NCBI GenBank assembly: GCA_022844345.1
Contig: JALHLU010000003.1
Location: 1 to 64,000, forward strand
Reading direction: 5' to 3'
Source: Hyphomonadaceae bacterium
GTDB taxonomy: Bacteria > Pseudomonadota > Alphaproteobacteria > Caulobacterales > Hyphomonadaceae
DNA length: 64,000 nucleotides
Shown: positions 17,751 through 26,140 of the stretch, piece by piece
Position numbering within the stretch: position 1 is the stretch's first letter
How the letters are laid out: each line of letters begins with the position of its first letter
Notes under the pieces: model-generated
Told to the model about the DNA's origin: nothing
Databases searched by the model: none
The model's input: only the letters and a program-made list of their open reading frames with translations
Translations under genes and position numbers: made by a program

Positions 17751-19610
17751 TCAGTCCTTGAACTTCCGCTTCTTGCCGGAGCTCCACTGCTCCATCAGCT
17801 TGCGCGTCGTCTTGATGACGATGGTATCCTTTTCCTTTTCCTGCTGATCAAGGCTCTCGAACGGGACGAATGACGTCCGCGTGCGCCGGAAATCGCTTTT
17901 TTCCTCGCCCTGCGACCAGCCGTCGAGATAGCGATCCAGCATCCAGCGCGTGTGCTCCAGCCGCGCCATCCCCAGCACGAAGACCGGATCGTTGTCGCGC
18001 ATCTTGTCCATCGCTGCGGGAAGCTCGTGGGTTTCGCGGTACTTTCGCTCTCCCAACCAGCCATCAAGATCAAAACCGGCGTCGAACGCCTTGGCGCGGA
18101 TGTGCGCGGCGGCGCGGCGATTGGAGAGGCGCAGGCTGTCGGTCAGTTCACGCCAGGGCTTTGCATGGTCCTTGATGGCGTTGGTGGTCGCCCTTTCCTG
18201 CTCGATGCGCAGGCGCTCGTATTCCTCGTGATAGGCGCGCGCCTGTTCGTCGAACACTGGCTCCAGCATGCCTGCGCCGTCGAACGCGGCTGGCCACGCG
18301 CCAAACGGCACCACGCGCAGGTTGCACAAGACGCCCCCCGCCATCGCCTGCTTGTACCGCTCTTCCAGCAGCGCCGGATCGTTGGTGAGGTTGCCGGAGC
18401 CGGGCCGAACGGGGGCGAGGCCGGCGCCGTGCTGGGCGCAGATGAAGATTGGGCCCTGAAACAGCTTCTCGCGCTGGGCAATCGTACGCAGCGCAAGCGC
18501 CATGTCGAGCGGCCGGAACTCCTGGTCGATGGCCACATAGGCGGCGCAGATGCAGGCCACGCCTGCGCGCTGCCTGATCTGGTCGATAGGCTGCTGGGCG
18601 TTCTCACGGAAATTGCCCTGCACGAAGCGAAGGTCGATCTGCTTGGCGAGTTCGGGATGCCGGATCTCGAAATCCTGCTTCAGCGCCTCGCCGCGCGGAT
18701 CGACAACGGTGATCATCAATTTGTCGCCCGTGCTGATCAGGCAGGTGACGATGAACTCGCGCAGCACGGCCTGGCCGACCTGTCCGAAGCCAACGATGAG
18801 AATATGCTGGCGCTTTTCGCCCAACGCCTTCGCCAGAAGATAGGGCGGATGCGCGAGCAGCACCTGCCGCGCAGCGCCGCCGGCGTAAGAGAACGGCACA
18901 AGCTTCGCCCCCAGGCGCTCATGGCTGAGCTGGTCGCGGATCCATGGATCCGTGATGTGGGCGAGAACCTCCGCCTTGGGATAAAGCCGGGCAGCTTCCT
19001 GCGCTGTCTGCCAGGTATCGGCATCGTCGCCCTCGTCGATCACGATGCGCACTGCGCGCTTTGCGGCCGCGAAGCGCAGCTGGGCCTTAAGCGGTCCGCG
19101 CCGCTCGAATGTGGCGAGACGATCCGAGATCGGCTGGCGCGCCGGGGCGAGATGGATAGCACCGCCACGCGCGAACATCTGGTTGTGGACCGCTGCATAT
19201 TCGTTCGCAGCAGGGCCATCGCCGATAACAAGATGGTGCTTGCCGGAGAAGCGGCGAAACAGAAACCCGAACAGGCGAGATCCAAGCGCCAGCACGATCA
19301 GCCGGCCGCCAACCGTGAGCGATGCGACGATGCCGAGCGCACGCGCGGGCGCGAACAGGTGATCGTTCGCTTTGCCGATCAGGTCTTCGTCGTAATAGAT
19401 GTCCGACAGCAGCAGGACCTTCAGCGTGCGGATGAGGTTCTCGCCGAAGATTTCCAACGTGGCCGGCGCCTCGACCGCAGCCCACCCCATCCAGGCGAGC
19501 CCCAGCGCCGCGCCCCCCGTACCCAGCGCAAACAGCCATACAAGCCAGATAAACCACTGGCCGCGCCCGCCGACTGGGCGTCCCCTCACCTCGGTATAGC
19601 CGTTCGCCAT
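17751..19610 (-). CDS. Membrane protein with two TrkA_N (RCK-like) domains and a C-terminal RyR domain
   Basis: A 619-residue protein. Two N-terminal transmembrane segments (WFIWLVWLFALGTGG about 20-45; ALGIVASLTVGGRLIVLAL about 90-115) lack an evident potassium selectivity filter. A first Rossmann domain follows with VIGDGPAANE, then a second with ILIVGFGQVGQAVL, both TrkA_N/RCK-like NAD-binding folds. The last 150 residues hold an RyR (ryanodine-receptor repeat) domain with EHTRWMLDRYLDGW, SFVPFESL and EKEKDTIVI. RyR domains in prokaryotes are predicted ligand sensors, often linked to conflict or stress systems. The start is the ATG preceded by GGGAG; a GTG 15 bases upstream is possible. 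It is divergent from the muramidase/protease/RyR operon over a shared 134-base region. The coupling with the second RyR protein is inference. Confidence 0.8.
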   Translation of the reverse strand: MANGYTEVRGRPVGGRGQWFIWLVWLFALGTGGAALGLAWMGWAAVEAPATLEIFGENLIRTLKVLLLSDIYYDEDLIGKANDHLFAPARALGIVASLTVGGRLIVLALGSRLFGFLFRRFSGKHHLVIGDGPAANEYAAVHNQMFARGGAIHLAPARQPISDRLATFERRGPLKAQLRFAAAKRAVRIVIDEGDDADTWQTAQEAARLYPKAEVLAHITDPWIRDQLSHERLGAKLVPFSYAGGAARQVLLAHPPYLLAKALGEKRQHILIVGFGQVGQAVLREFIVTCLISTGDKLMITVVDPRGEALKQDFEIRHPELAKQIDLRFVQGNFRENAQQPIDQIRQRAGVACICAAYVAIDQEFRPLDMALALRTIAQREKLFQGPIFICAQHGAGLAPVRPGSGNLTNDPALLEERYKQAMAGGVLCNLRVVPFGAWPAAFDGAGMLEPVFDEQARAYHEEYERLRIEQERATTNAIKDHAKPWRELTDSLRLSNRRAAAHIRAKAFDAGFDLDGWLGERKYRETHELPAAMDKMRDNDPVFVLGMARLEHTRWMLDRYLDGWSQGEEKSDFRRTRTSFVPFESLDQQEKEKDTIVIKTTRKLMEQWSSGKKRKFKD

Positions 19611-19744
19611 GCCAGACGCTCCCACCCATTCACGCTAAGTCCGCCGCCGCCGAACGCAAGCGCCGCATTCAGGCGCCGTGGGCGGCTACAAAGTGTCAAT
19701 CTCGCATGCTAGCGTGACGGTCATAAGTGGTGGGAAGAAGTGTA
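19611..19744. promoter_or_regulatory. Divergent promoter region of the RyR/protease locus
   Basis: 134 bases between two divergent starts must carry promoters for the RyR/TrkA gene (leftwards) and for the three-gene muramidase-protease-RyR operon (rightwards). GGAAGAAG just before 19745 is the ribosome site of the rightward operon. I cannot assign -35/-10 boxes with confidence. A shared control region supports the idea that both sides are one functional unit. Confidence 0.5.
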
Positions 19745-21478
19745 ATGGCCGGGGGAGCCAACAGATTCGTCGTGGCGCCGATCGGCTACCCGGGCCCAGA
19801 GCTTCGGCCGGGGCATGACTATTTGTCGGTGAAACTGGTGGCGCTTCACGTGCCCTCTGGTGGATTTCTGTGGCTTTCCCGTTTCACGCCCGTCGTGTGG
19901 TCGTCGATCGCCTACAACGCGGTCGGGGGGGAGAACGGCCGCAAGGAGTTGGTCGGCCTCTACCCGATGACCGATGATGGTGCGCCCGAATTCACGCGCA
20001 AGAACATGGTGCGGGTCTACAACCGGCAACTGACGCCGCGCATTGTCGCGCAGGCGGAGCTCGACCTCTCGTTCGCGCTCGCATCGATGCGCTACCGGGA
20101 CTATCTCAAGGACATTCTCAAGGTCGCCAGCGAAATCGCGAAGTCGCCGGCAACCACGTTCGTCAGCCAGATCGTTCCCGGGGCCGCCGGCGTTGCCGCA
20201 TCTCTGGATGCCGCGGCCTCGGCCGCCGACACCGTGCGCACCAGCATCGACAATGCGCTGGAAGGATCGGCGTTGAAATTGCTTGGACGGGACGACACGA
20301 CGTTGAAGCTGCCGCGTGAGAGCGGCGTCTACGCCTACGTCGCGTCGAAGTACGCAAACGGCAAGCTCACGTTCGATGACAAATCGGGCGTTCTTTCGGT
20401 GGACGGCAAGCCGCTGAAGGCGCCCTACGCGATCGTCGAACTGGTCTGCGAGCAAACGCGTCACGACTGGATGTCGCTGCCCGACCTGGCGCAGGCCTGG
20501 ACGCGACTGCGCGAAGCGAGGATCAAGCGCGAAGGCGTCGATGAGGCATTCGAGATCTTCCGGCTGACGGCACTGACATCGCCGGACCTGACGCCGAAAG
20601 ATGCGCGCAGGCTGGCCGAAGGCGTCAAGACCAAGTTCGCCCTGGAAGGTATGGGCGCGGAGTCGTCCGGGGGAGATCCCGGCCCGCTGGCCGAGGCCCT
20701 TGGCTACTTCATGGAGGAATCCATGGAGCAGATGGAAACAGCGACGCTGGCGGCCGAGGCGCCCTGGCTGGAGGAAGGGCCCTTCCAGCGGGCCTTTGAC
20801 GTTTCGCTGAAGCATGAGGGCGGCTATGTCGACCACCCCGCAGATCGCGGCGGCCCGACCAACAAGGGTGTGACGCTGGCGACGTGGCATGCCTTCCTGC
20901 GGGCAGGAGACGCCACCCTGAAGAATGCGACCGTTGAAACTCTCCTGGAAAAGTTTCCGCTGAAGGACCTCACCGACGTTCAGGTCGCGCAGATATACTA
21001 TCAGGGCTATTGGCGGCCGGCGAAGTGCGGACTGATGCCGAACGAGGCAATGGCCGCGCTGGTGTTTGACGCCGCGATCAATCACGGCCCACGCCGGGCC
21101 TTGCGCCTTCTGCAGGCGGCGGCGTGGATGCCGGCAAAACAATGCGACGGCCTCTGGGGTAACAAGACTGCCGCAGCCGTGCAGGCGGCGGCGGAAGATC
21201 CCATCGGCCTTGCCGACGATTTCCTGCTGGCGCGCGAGCGGTTCTATCGCTGGATCGTAGATGACGATCCCTCGCAGGGCGTATTCCTGCGCGGCTGGAT
21301 GGCTCGTCTGGCGGGACAGCGGGCCATTGCCATGTCGATCCTGTCGGGAGCGCCCAAGGGGCTAGACACCGAAAGCGGTCTGATCGACGGCGATGGCGTG
21401 GACGTGTTCACCCACGCGGCTGAAGGAGACTTCACCGATCTTGTGTCCGGGGATGCAGTTTCGAAGGTGACGCCATGA
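19745..21478 (+). CDS. Novel N-terminal domain fused to GH108-type muramidase and PG_binding_3
   Basis: A 577-residue protein; the start is the ATG behind GGAAGAAG. Residues 1 to about 335 form a domain I do not recognise (begins RFVVAPIGYPGPELRPG, later YAYVASKYANGKLTFDD). Residues about 347-440 match the GH108 family of phage-type N-acetylmuramidases: FQRAFDVSLKHEGGYVDHP with the catalytic Glu of HEGGY, then RGGPTNKGVT and YYQGYWRP. Residues about 441-530 match PG_binding_3 (GPRRALRLLQ, CDGLWGNKT). There is no signal peptide or membrane segment, so release or delivery is needed for it to reach peptidoglycan. It overlaps the next gene by four bases (ATGA). GH108 occurs in phages and effectors, but no phage structural genes are near. 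As part of this operon it is a plausible lytic or suicide effector (inference). Confidence 0.8.
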   Translation: MAGGANRFVVAPIGYPGPELRPGHDYLSVKLVALHVPSGGFLWLSRFTPVVWSSIAYNAVGGENGRKELVGLYPMTDDGAPEFTRKNMVRVYNRQLTPRIVAQAELDLSFALASMRYRDYLKDILKVASEIAKSPATTFVSQIVPGAAGVAASLDAAASAADTVRTSIDNALEGSALKLLGRDDTTLKLPRESGVYAYVASKYANGKLTFDDKSGVLSVDGKPLKAPYAIVELVCEQTRHDWMSLPDLAQAWTRLREARIKREGVDEAFEIFRLTALTSPDLTPKDARRLAEGVKTKFALEGMGAESSGGDPGPLAEALGYFMEESMEQMETATLAAEAPWLEEGPFQRAFDVSLKHEGGYVDHPADRGGPTNKGVTLATWHAFLRAGDATLKNATVETLLEKFPLKDLTDVQVAQIYYQGYWRPAKCGLMPNEAMAALVFDAAINHGPRRALRLLQAAAWMPAKQCDGLWGNKTAAAVQAAAEDPIGLADDFLLARERFYRWIVDDDPSQGVFLRGWMARLAGQRAIAMSILSGAPKGLDTESGLIDGDGVDVFTHAAEGDFTDLVSGDAVSKVTP

Positions 21479-24375
21479 GCACCGACAAGCCGGAGACCGC
21501 CTACAAGCCGGAACTTCGGCGCCTGGGCAAGAGCATCGACGACTTACTGCCCCAGCTCTGGAAAACCGACACCAGCTCGGATCTGGGGCGGCTACTGAAC
21601 ATTGTTGCGCAGGCAAGAACGCAAGGCGACGAAGGCTTCGGCTTGGTCATGGGCCTTGCAGAGAAGTTGCGCAGCCTCCGCGCTTTCGACGATCTCTATG
21701 TGCTCACGTCTGAAATGAACGCAGTGGGCCTGAAGGAACGAAGGAGCGAACTCTACGAGATTCAGGCGCTGATCGAATTGGGCGTTTTCGAAACGGCGCT
21801 CGACCTGGTGCGCCCCCTGCTGGTTGACGATCTGGAGCAGGAGCCGCCCGGCGAGGCCTACGGCCATCTCGGCCGCATCTACAAGCAGATGTACGTCAAC
21901 GCAGATACCGGCACAGCGCACGTCGAGTCCGAAGTAAAGCGGCTGTATGTCGAGCGATCGATCAATGCGTACATGTGTGTCTGGGACAAACTGCGGAACG
22001 ACAAGCTGCGGAACTATGGCGCCTCGTATCACGCCGTGAATGCACTCGCGATGGCCCAGCTTGCAGTACGAAAGGGCTACGCCCCGCCCAATCCGAAACT
22101 TTCCGATCTTGCTCGCGCGATAATCGAAGTGGTGGAGCAGAAGAAGTACGATGTCTGGGCCAAGGCAACGCTGGGCGAGTCATTGCTGGCGCTGGAAGAC
22201 TATGAGGGCGCCACGCAGGCCTACGCTGAGTTCGCGGACCATCCGCATGTAACGCCATTCACCATCGGCGCAGCCTTGCGGCAGGTACAGGAGATCTGGG
22301 GCCTCAAGGGTTTCGACGAAAAGCTGAAGCCCGAGGAAAATCAGGTCCGCGGCAAGCCCGTCAGAATCCTGAAGGCTGGCTTGCTGGCCAAGCTTACAGC
22401 TTTCGCACGCTTCGAGAAGCTAAGTCCCAAGGACGCCGCAAAGGTCACCGCGCTTGAAGTCAAACTGCTGCCTGACGAGGTTCGGCTGCTGGAGGCGGAC
22501 CTTCGCGCGAACATCGCTGCCGAGGCTGCCGATAGCGCCGCTGCGGCGATGGAGGTGCTGAAGAAGGCAAAGCCGGAAGATCTGCCTGGGCTCTACGGCA
22601 TCAACAAGCCGGTCAGCCGCCGGATCGTGCTCAAGAAGCTCGAGCGTTCAGCCTGCGTCTGCCGGATCGAGACACACATCGGCGGCAGCTGGACGGGAAT
22701 TGGGACAGGCTTCGCGATCGAAGGACGGCTGCTCGACAGCGACTGGGCAGACCGGGTCGTCATCGTGACCAACAACCATGTCCTGTCCAAAGGCGGCTGC
22801 TACCACAGCCGCAAAGCCGAGACCTCGCGCGCGGTCTTCGCGATGGCGGACGGCGATGAGCGCGCGGTCGCGTTCGGGGAAGTTCTATGGGAATCCGAAC
22901 AATCGGAACATGACATCTCGATCCTGTCGCTGCAGGGTGAGTTGCCGAACGGCGCCAAGGCGCTCGATCAACTCGGGAAGTCCGGGCTTGGACCAAGGGC
23001 GAAGACCGATGACGGCATAGGCTCCTGCTATCTGATCGGCTACCCGCATGGGCTCGAACTTTGCTTCTCCTTGTCTGACAACGTCCTTCTTGATCACGAC
23101 GGACCTGAGCCTGAGCCGAACCAGGACGGCAACGAGGCGCCGGCCGACACCGGCGCAACATCAGCGCCCGTCCGCATCCACTATCGCACGCCAACAATGC
23201 GCGGCAGCTCGGGAAGCCCCGTATTCGATGCAGGGGACATCGGCCTCATCGCAGTTCACCACGCCGGCCGCCACGACATGAGCCGCCTCAACGGTCGCGG
23301 CGGCTACTATGCGGCCAACGAAGGCATGTGGATCCACAGCATACGGAAAGCGATCACGGCCGATGCGGCGGAGACTGCGCTCGAATCGGCGCTGGTAACT
23401 GAAAAGTCCCATGGCTTCGCCTCAGGCCGCCGGGCGCCGCCCGCCCACACGCACCAGGAACCGCTGATCGGCGTTGCGCTCGAGACGGCCGCACTCACCG
23501 GAACGGCCCTCTCACTGCCCGAGACCTTCAAGGGGTCCCCCGGCAGTTCGAAGCCGGGCGTTTCCCCAGCCGCCAAGCAGCTGATCTTCGAGCCTGGTCG
23601 CGCCGACGAGGACGATATCACGGCCGCCCGCCTCGGCCTTGAAACGGTGATCGGCCGCGACAACCGCACCCGGGTCACCGACACCGACATGTCGCCATGG
23701 CGGATGATCTGCTCGATCCGGGTCACGCGCGGTGAACTTACCAATGTCGGCACGGGATTCATGATCGGGCCGCGCACGCTGTTGACGGCTGGTCACGTGC
23801 TGGTCTCGCCCGACAACCCGCACCTGCCAACACGCGTGCAGGTCATCCCCGGGTTGAACGGCGAGGCGATGCCCTACCGGTCTCATCAGGCCGCGCGGTT
23901 CACCGTACACCCGAAGTGGAGCGCGGCGTTCAGCCCGGCGTGCGACGTTGCGCTGATCCATCTCGGCGAGAATCTGGGCGACCACATCGGCTGGTTCCGC
24001 GTCGATGCACGGGCGCCATCAGACATGATCGGCCATTGGGTCCATGTCACGGGCTATCCTGGCGAGAAGAAGGAAGCGCGCGGCCAGAGCGCCTCAACTC
24101 CCTTGCTGCGGCAGGCCGCCCAGCTCTGGCATCACGCGGCGCCGATCGAGCGTTTCGACGTTGGCCGGGTGTTTTATCGGGTCGATACGACGGAGGGACA
24201 GTCCGGTGCGCCGATCTATGTGCTGGACGAGGATCGCAACCACGCGACGCCCACCGCCGTTGGCATCCACGCCTACGGTACAAGAGGCACGCCCGGTTCG
24301 CGCCCGCCCGCCAATTCGGGCGTGTGGTTCAGTCCCGCCATCCTGGAATTCATCGCAAAGAATCTCGACACATGA
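21475..24375 (+). CDS. TPR-like (TPR-S type) protein with two trypsin-like protease domains
   Basis: A 966-residue cytoplasmic protein without export signal. Residues about 20-290 are helical TPR-like repeats resembling the TPR-S module (YEIQALIELGVFETALDLVRPL, GHLGRIYKQMY). Residues about 390-630 are a first trypsin-fold protease with triad H435 (VTNNHVLS), D480 (EHDISILSL) and S579 (RGSSGSPVF). Residues about 740-960 are a second one with H774 (LTAGHVL), D824 (CDVALIHL) and S910 (EGQSGAPIY). Both triads are complete, so both look active. The start overlaps the muramidase stop and the stop overlaps the RyR start, each by four bases, so the three proteins are translationally coupled. Trypsin-like domains tied to TPR-S modules are known from predicted prokaryotic conflict systems, where proteolysis is the effector or processing step. 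Substrates are unknown. Confidence 0.85.
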   Translation: MSTDKPETAYKPELRRLGKSIDDLLPQLWKTDTSSDLGRLLNIVAQARTQGDEGFGLVMGLAEKLRSLRAFDDLYVLTSEMNAVGLKERRSELYEIQALIELGVFETALDLVRPLLVDDLEQEPPGEAYGHLGRIYKQMYVNADTGTAHVESEVKRLYVERSINAYMCVWDKLRNDKLRNYGASYHAVNALAMAQLAVRKGYAPPNPKLSDLARAIIEVVEQKKYDVWAKATLGESLLALEDYEGATQAYAEFADHPHVTPFTIGAALRQVQEIWGLKGFDEKLKPEENQVRGKPVRILKAGLLAKLTAFARFEKLSPKDAAKVTALEVKLLPDEVRLLEADLRANIAAEAADSAAAAMEVLKKAKPEDLPGLYGINKPVSRRIVLKKLERSACVCRIETHIGGSWTGIGTGFAIEGRLLDSDWADRVVIVTNNHVLSKGGCYHSRKAETSRAVFAMADGDERAVAFGEVLWESEQSEHDISILSLQGELPNGAKALDQLGKSGLGPRAKTDDGIGSCYLIGYPHGLELCFSLSDNVLLDHDGPEPEPNQDGNEAPADTGATSAPVRIHYRTPTMRGSSGSPVFDAGDIGLIAVHHAGRHDMSRLNGRGGYYAANEGMWIHSIRKAITADAAETALESALVTEKSHGFASGRRAPPAHTHQEPLIGVALETAALTGTALSLPETFKGSPGSSKPGVSPAAKQLIFEPGRADEDDITAARLGLETVIGRDNRTRVTDTDMSPWRMICSIRVTRGELTNVGTGFMIGPRTLLTAGHVLVSPDNPHLPTRVQVIPGLNGEAMPYRSHQAARFTVHPKWSAAFSPACDVALIHLGENLGDHIGWFRVDARAPSDMIGHWVHVTGYPGEKKEARGQSASTPLLRQAAQLWHHAAPIERFDVGRVFYRVDTTEGQSGAPIYVLDEDRNHATPTAVGIHAYGTRGTPGSRPPANSGVWFSPAILEFIAKNLDT

Positions 24376-24737
24376 GCAGCCGACCCAGGACCACCGCAGC
24401 GCGCGCCTTGCAGATTGCGCAGGTCATGCATGACGCCATTCGCGCCTGGCAGGCCGCCAACGGGCAGACGCCTGCGCCCACGTGGAGCCGTGCGCCGAAA
24501 TGGATGAAGGATGCGTCGGCCGCATCGGTCGCCTGGCGCATCGAGAATCCGGATGCGCCTGCTTCCGCCCAGCACGACCAGTGGATGGCGGCCAAGAAGG
24601 CCGACGGCTGGAAGTTCGGCAAGACGAAGGACGGCAAGAAGAAGACCCATCCGATGATGGTGCCTTACGACAAGCTGCCCGAGTTCGAGAAGCGCAAGGA
24701 TGCGCTGGTGAACGCGATTGTGGATGCGTTGAAGTAG
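24372..24737 (+). CDS. Stand-alone RyR-domain protein
   Basis: A 121-residue protein consisting almost only of an RyR domain: VMHDAIRAWQ, W at the WSRAPKW turn, QHDQWMAAKKADGWKFG, then THPMMVPYDKLPEFEKRKD and a final helix. The pattern H-x2-W-M...GW...G...VP[YF]-x2-L...EK also appears in the C-terminus of the divergent RyR/TrkA protein. In eukaryotes these repeats form part of ryanodine receptors; in prokaryotes they are predicted small-ligand binding modules. The ATG overlaps the protease gene stop (ATGA). It is the last gene of the operon and stops six bases from the convergent CoA-transferase gene. It is probably the sensor or adaptor subunit of the operon (inference). Confidence 0.85.
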   Translation: MSSRPRTTAARALQIAQVMHDAIRAWQAANGQTPAPTWSRAPKWMKDASAASVAWRIENPDAPASAQHDQWMAAKKADGWKFGKTKDGKKKTHPMMVPYDKLPEFEKRKDALVNAIVDALK

Positions 24738-24743
24738 GCGGAC

Positions 24744-25952
24744 CTACTTCGCCTTCGCCGCGTCTGCCGCAATGCGCTCCGCATCGGCCTGCGAGAAGCC
24801 GAGTTCAAGCAGCACTTCAACCGTGTGCTCGCCGAGCAGCGGCGGTTCGCGGCGGATGTTGGCGGGGGTTTCGCCGAACTTTACGGGGTGTTCCATCGCA
24901 AGATACGGGAAGCCTGCCGGGTGCTGGCGTTCGTGGATAAAGCCGGTCTCGCGCAGGTGCGGGTCTTCCAGCACCTCCTGCAGAGTCGCACAGCGGGCGC
25001 AGGGAATGTCGGCCTTGCCAAGCAGGTCGAGCCACTCGTCCGTCGTCTTGGTCGCGGCGACTTCGCCGACAAGCTGGTAGAGCGCGCCAATGTTGGCGGT
25101 GCGCGCATTGTAGGTCGAGAAGCGCGGATCGGTGGTCATGATCTCCGGGCGGCCGCCGAGTTCAAAAAACGTCAGCCACTGCTTGTCGCTGTAGGGCATG
25201 ATGCCGATGTAACCGTCCTTCGTTGGATAAGGCATGCGGTTGGGCGACGACGAGCGCGTGTACGCCATCTGCGCCATCGGGGGCACAAAGGTGTGGCCGT
25301 ACAGGTTCTCGACGAGGTTGAACGCCGTGAAAGATTCCAGCATCGGCGCCTCGATGAACTGCCCCTTGCCGATGGTCGCCTTGTGGAAGAGACCGGCGAT
25401 GGTGGCGTAGGCGGCGTGCAGGCCCGACACCTTGTCCGCCATCAGCGCCGGCATGTAGCGCGGCGGCCCGCCATCGCGCACATGGAACAGGTCGGCGATG
25501 CCCGAGCCCGCCTGGATGAGATCGTCATAGGCGGGCTTCCCGGCGTAGGGACCATCGGCGCCGTAGCCTGCGCAGTGGACGTAGATGATGTCATCGCGCA
25601 GGGCCTTGAGATCGTCATAGCCGAGGCCGAGGCGCTTCAACCCATCCATGCGCACATTGGTGAAGAACACGTCCGACTGTTTCACCAGGCGCTTGATCGC
25701 CTCGATGCCGTCTGCGGTCTTGAGGTCGAGCAGAACGGCGCGCTTGTTGCGGTTGCAGCCCATGTAGATCGCGCCCATCCCCGGCGCGGGGGACGGGCCG
25801 GCGTGGCGCATGATGTCGCCCGTGCCGTTCTCGACTTTCACCACCTCTGCGCCCATGTCACCCAACAGCTGTGTGGCATAGGGGCCGAGCACGACGGTCG
25901 AGAGATCGAGGATCTTCACGCCCGCGAGCGGGCCGGTGGAACGCGTCGTCAC
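24744..25952 (-). CDS. CaiB/BaiF family (class III) CoA-transferase
   Basis: A 402-residue cytoplasmic enzyme that moves CoA between carboxylic acids. The N-terminus shows LAGVKILDLSTVVLGPYATQLLGDMGAEVVKVE, and the conserved active-site Asp lies in the AYDDLIQA segment (about residue 169). RPNR-type motifs and the GQFIEAPMLE segment are typical of formyl-CoA/carnitine-CoA transferases. The substrate is not predictable. It is divergent from irr across 188 bases and convergent with the RyR gene. Confidence 0.92.
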   Translation of the reverse strand: MTTRSTGPLAGVKILDLSTVVLGPYATQLLGDMGAEVVKVENGTGDIMRHAGPSPAPGMGAIYMGCNRNKRAVLLDLKTADGIEAIKRLVKQSDVFFTNVRMDGLKRLGLGYDDLKALRDDIIYVHCAGYGADGPYAGKPAYDDLIQAGSGIADLFHVRDGGPPRYMPALMADKVSGLHAAYATIAGLFHKATIGKGQFIEAPMLESFTAFNLVENLYGHTFVPPMAQMAYTRSSSPNRMPYPTKDGYIGIMPYSDKQWLTFFELGGRPEIMTTDPRFSTYNARTANIGALYQLVGEVAATKTTDEWLDLLGKADIPCARCATLQEVLEDPHLRETGFIHERQHPAGFPYLAMEHPVKFGETPANIRREPPLLGEHTVEVLLELGFSQADAERIAADAAKAK

Positions 25953-26118
25953 GGTGTGTCTACTCCCCGGTCTCTTGTTTCACCTGCTATCGGGCGGGGG
26001 ACGGGCCGACGCAAGCGGACTGTCGCAGGGTCACGCCAGCTTGATGCCTGTGGCAATCAAGTGACTGTTTTTGTTGAATTTTGCAGTGCGACATGCCAGC
26101 GCTTGCATTCGCGGCAAA

Positions 26119-26133
26119 CTAGAACCATTCTAG
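26119..26133. promoter_or_regulatory. Putative Irr box (iron control element)
   Basis: CTAGAA-CCA-TTCTAG is a perfect 15-base palindrome centred on CCA, ending seven bases before the irr ATG. It closely resembles the alphaproteobacterial ICE/Irr motif (TTTAGAA-N3-TTCTAAA), so autoregulation of irr is likely. Confidence 0.7.
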
Positions 26134-26140
26134 GTCCATC

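Noticed and set aside
17952-19712. 586-codon open frame opposite the RyR/TrkA gene
   Set aside because: Low-complexity shadow; the minus-strand frame carries the clear TrkA_N and RyR motifs.
13850-24737. Prophage hypothesis for the accessory region because of the GH108 gene
   Set aside because: No capsid, tail, terminase, integrase or att-like repeats are visible.
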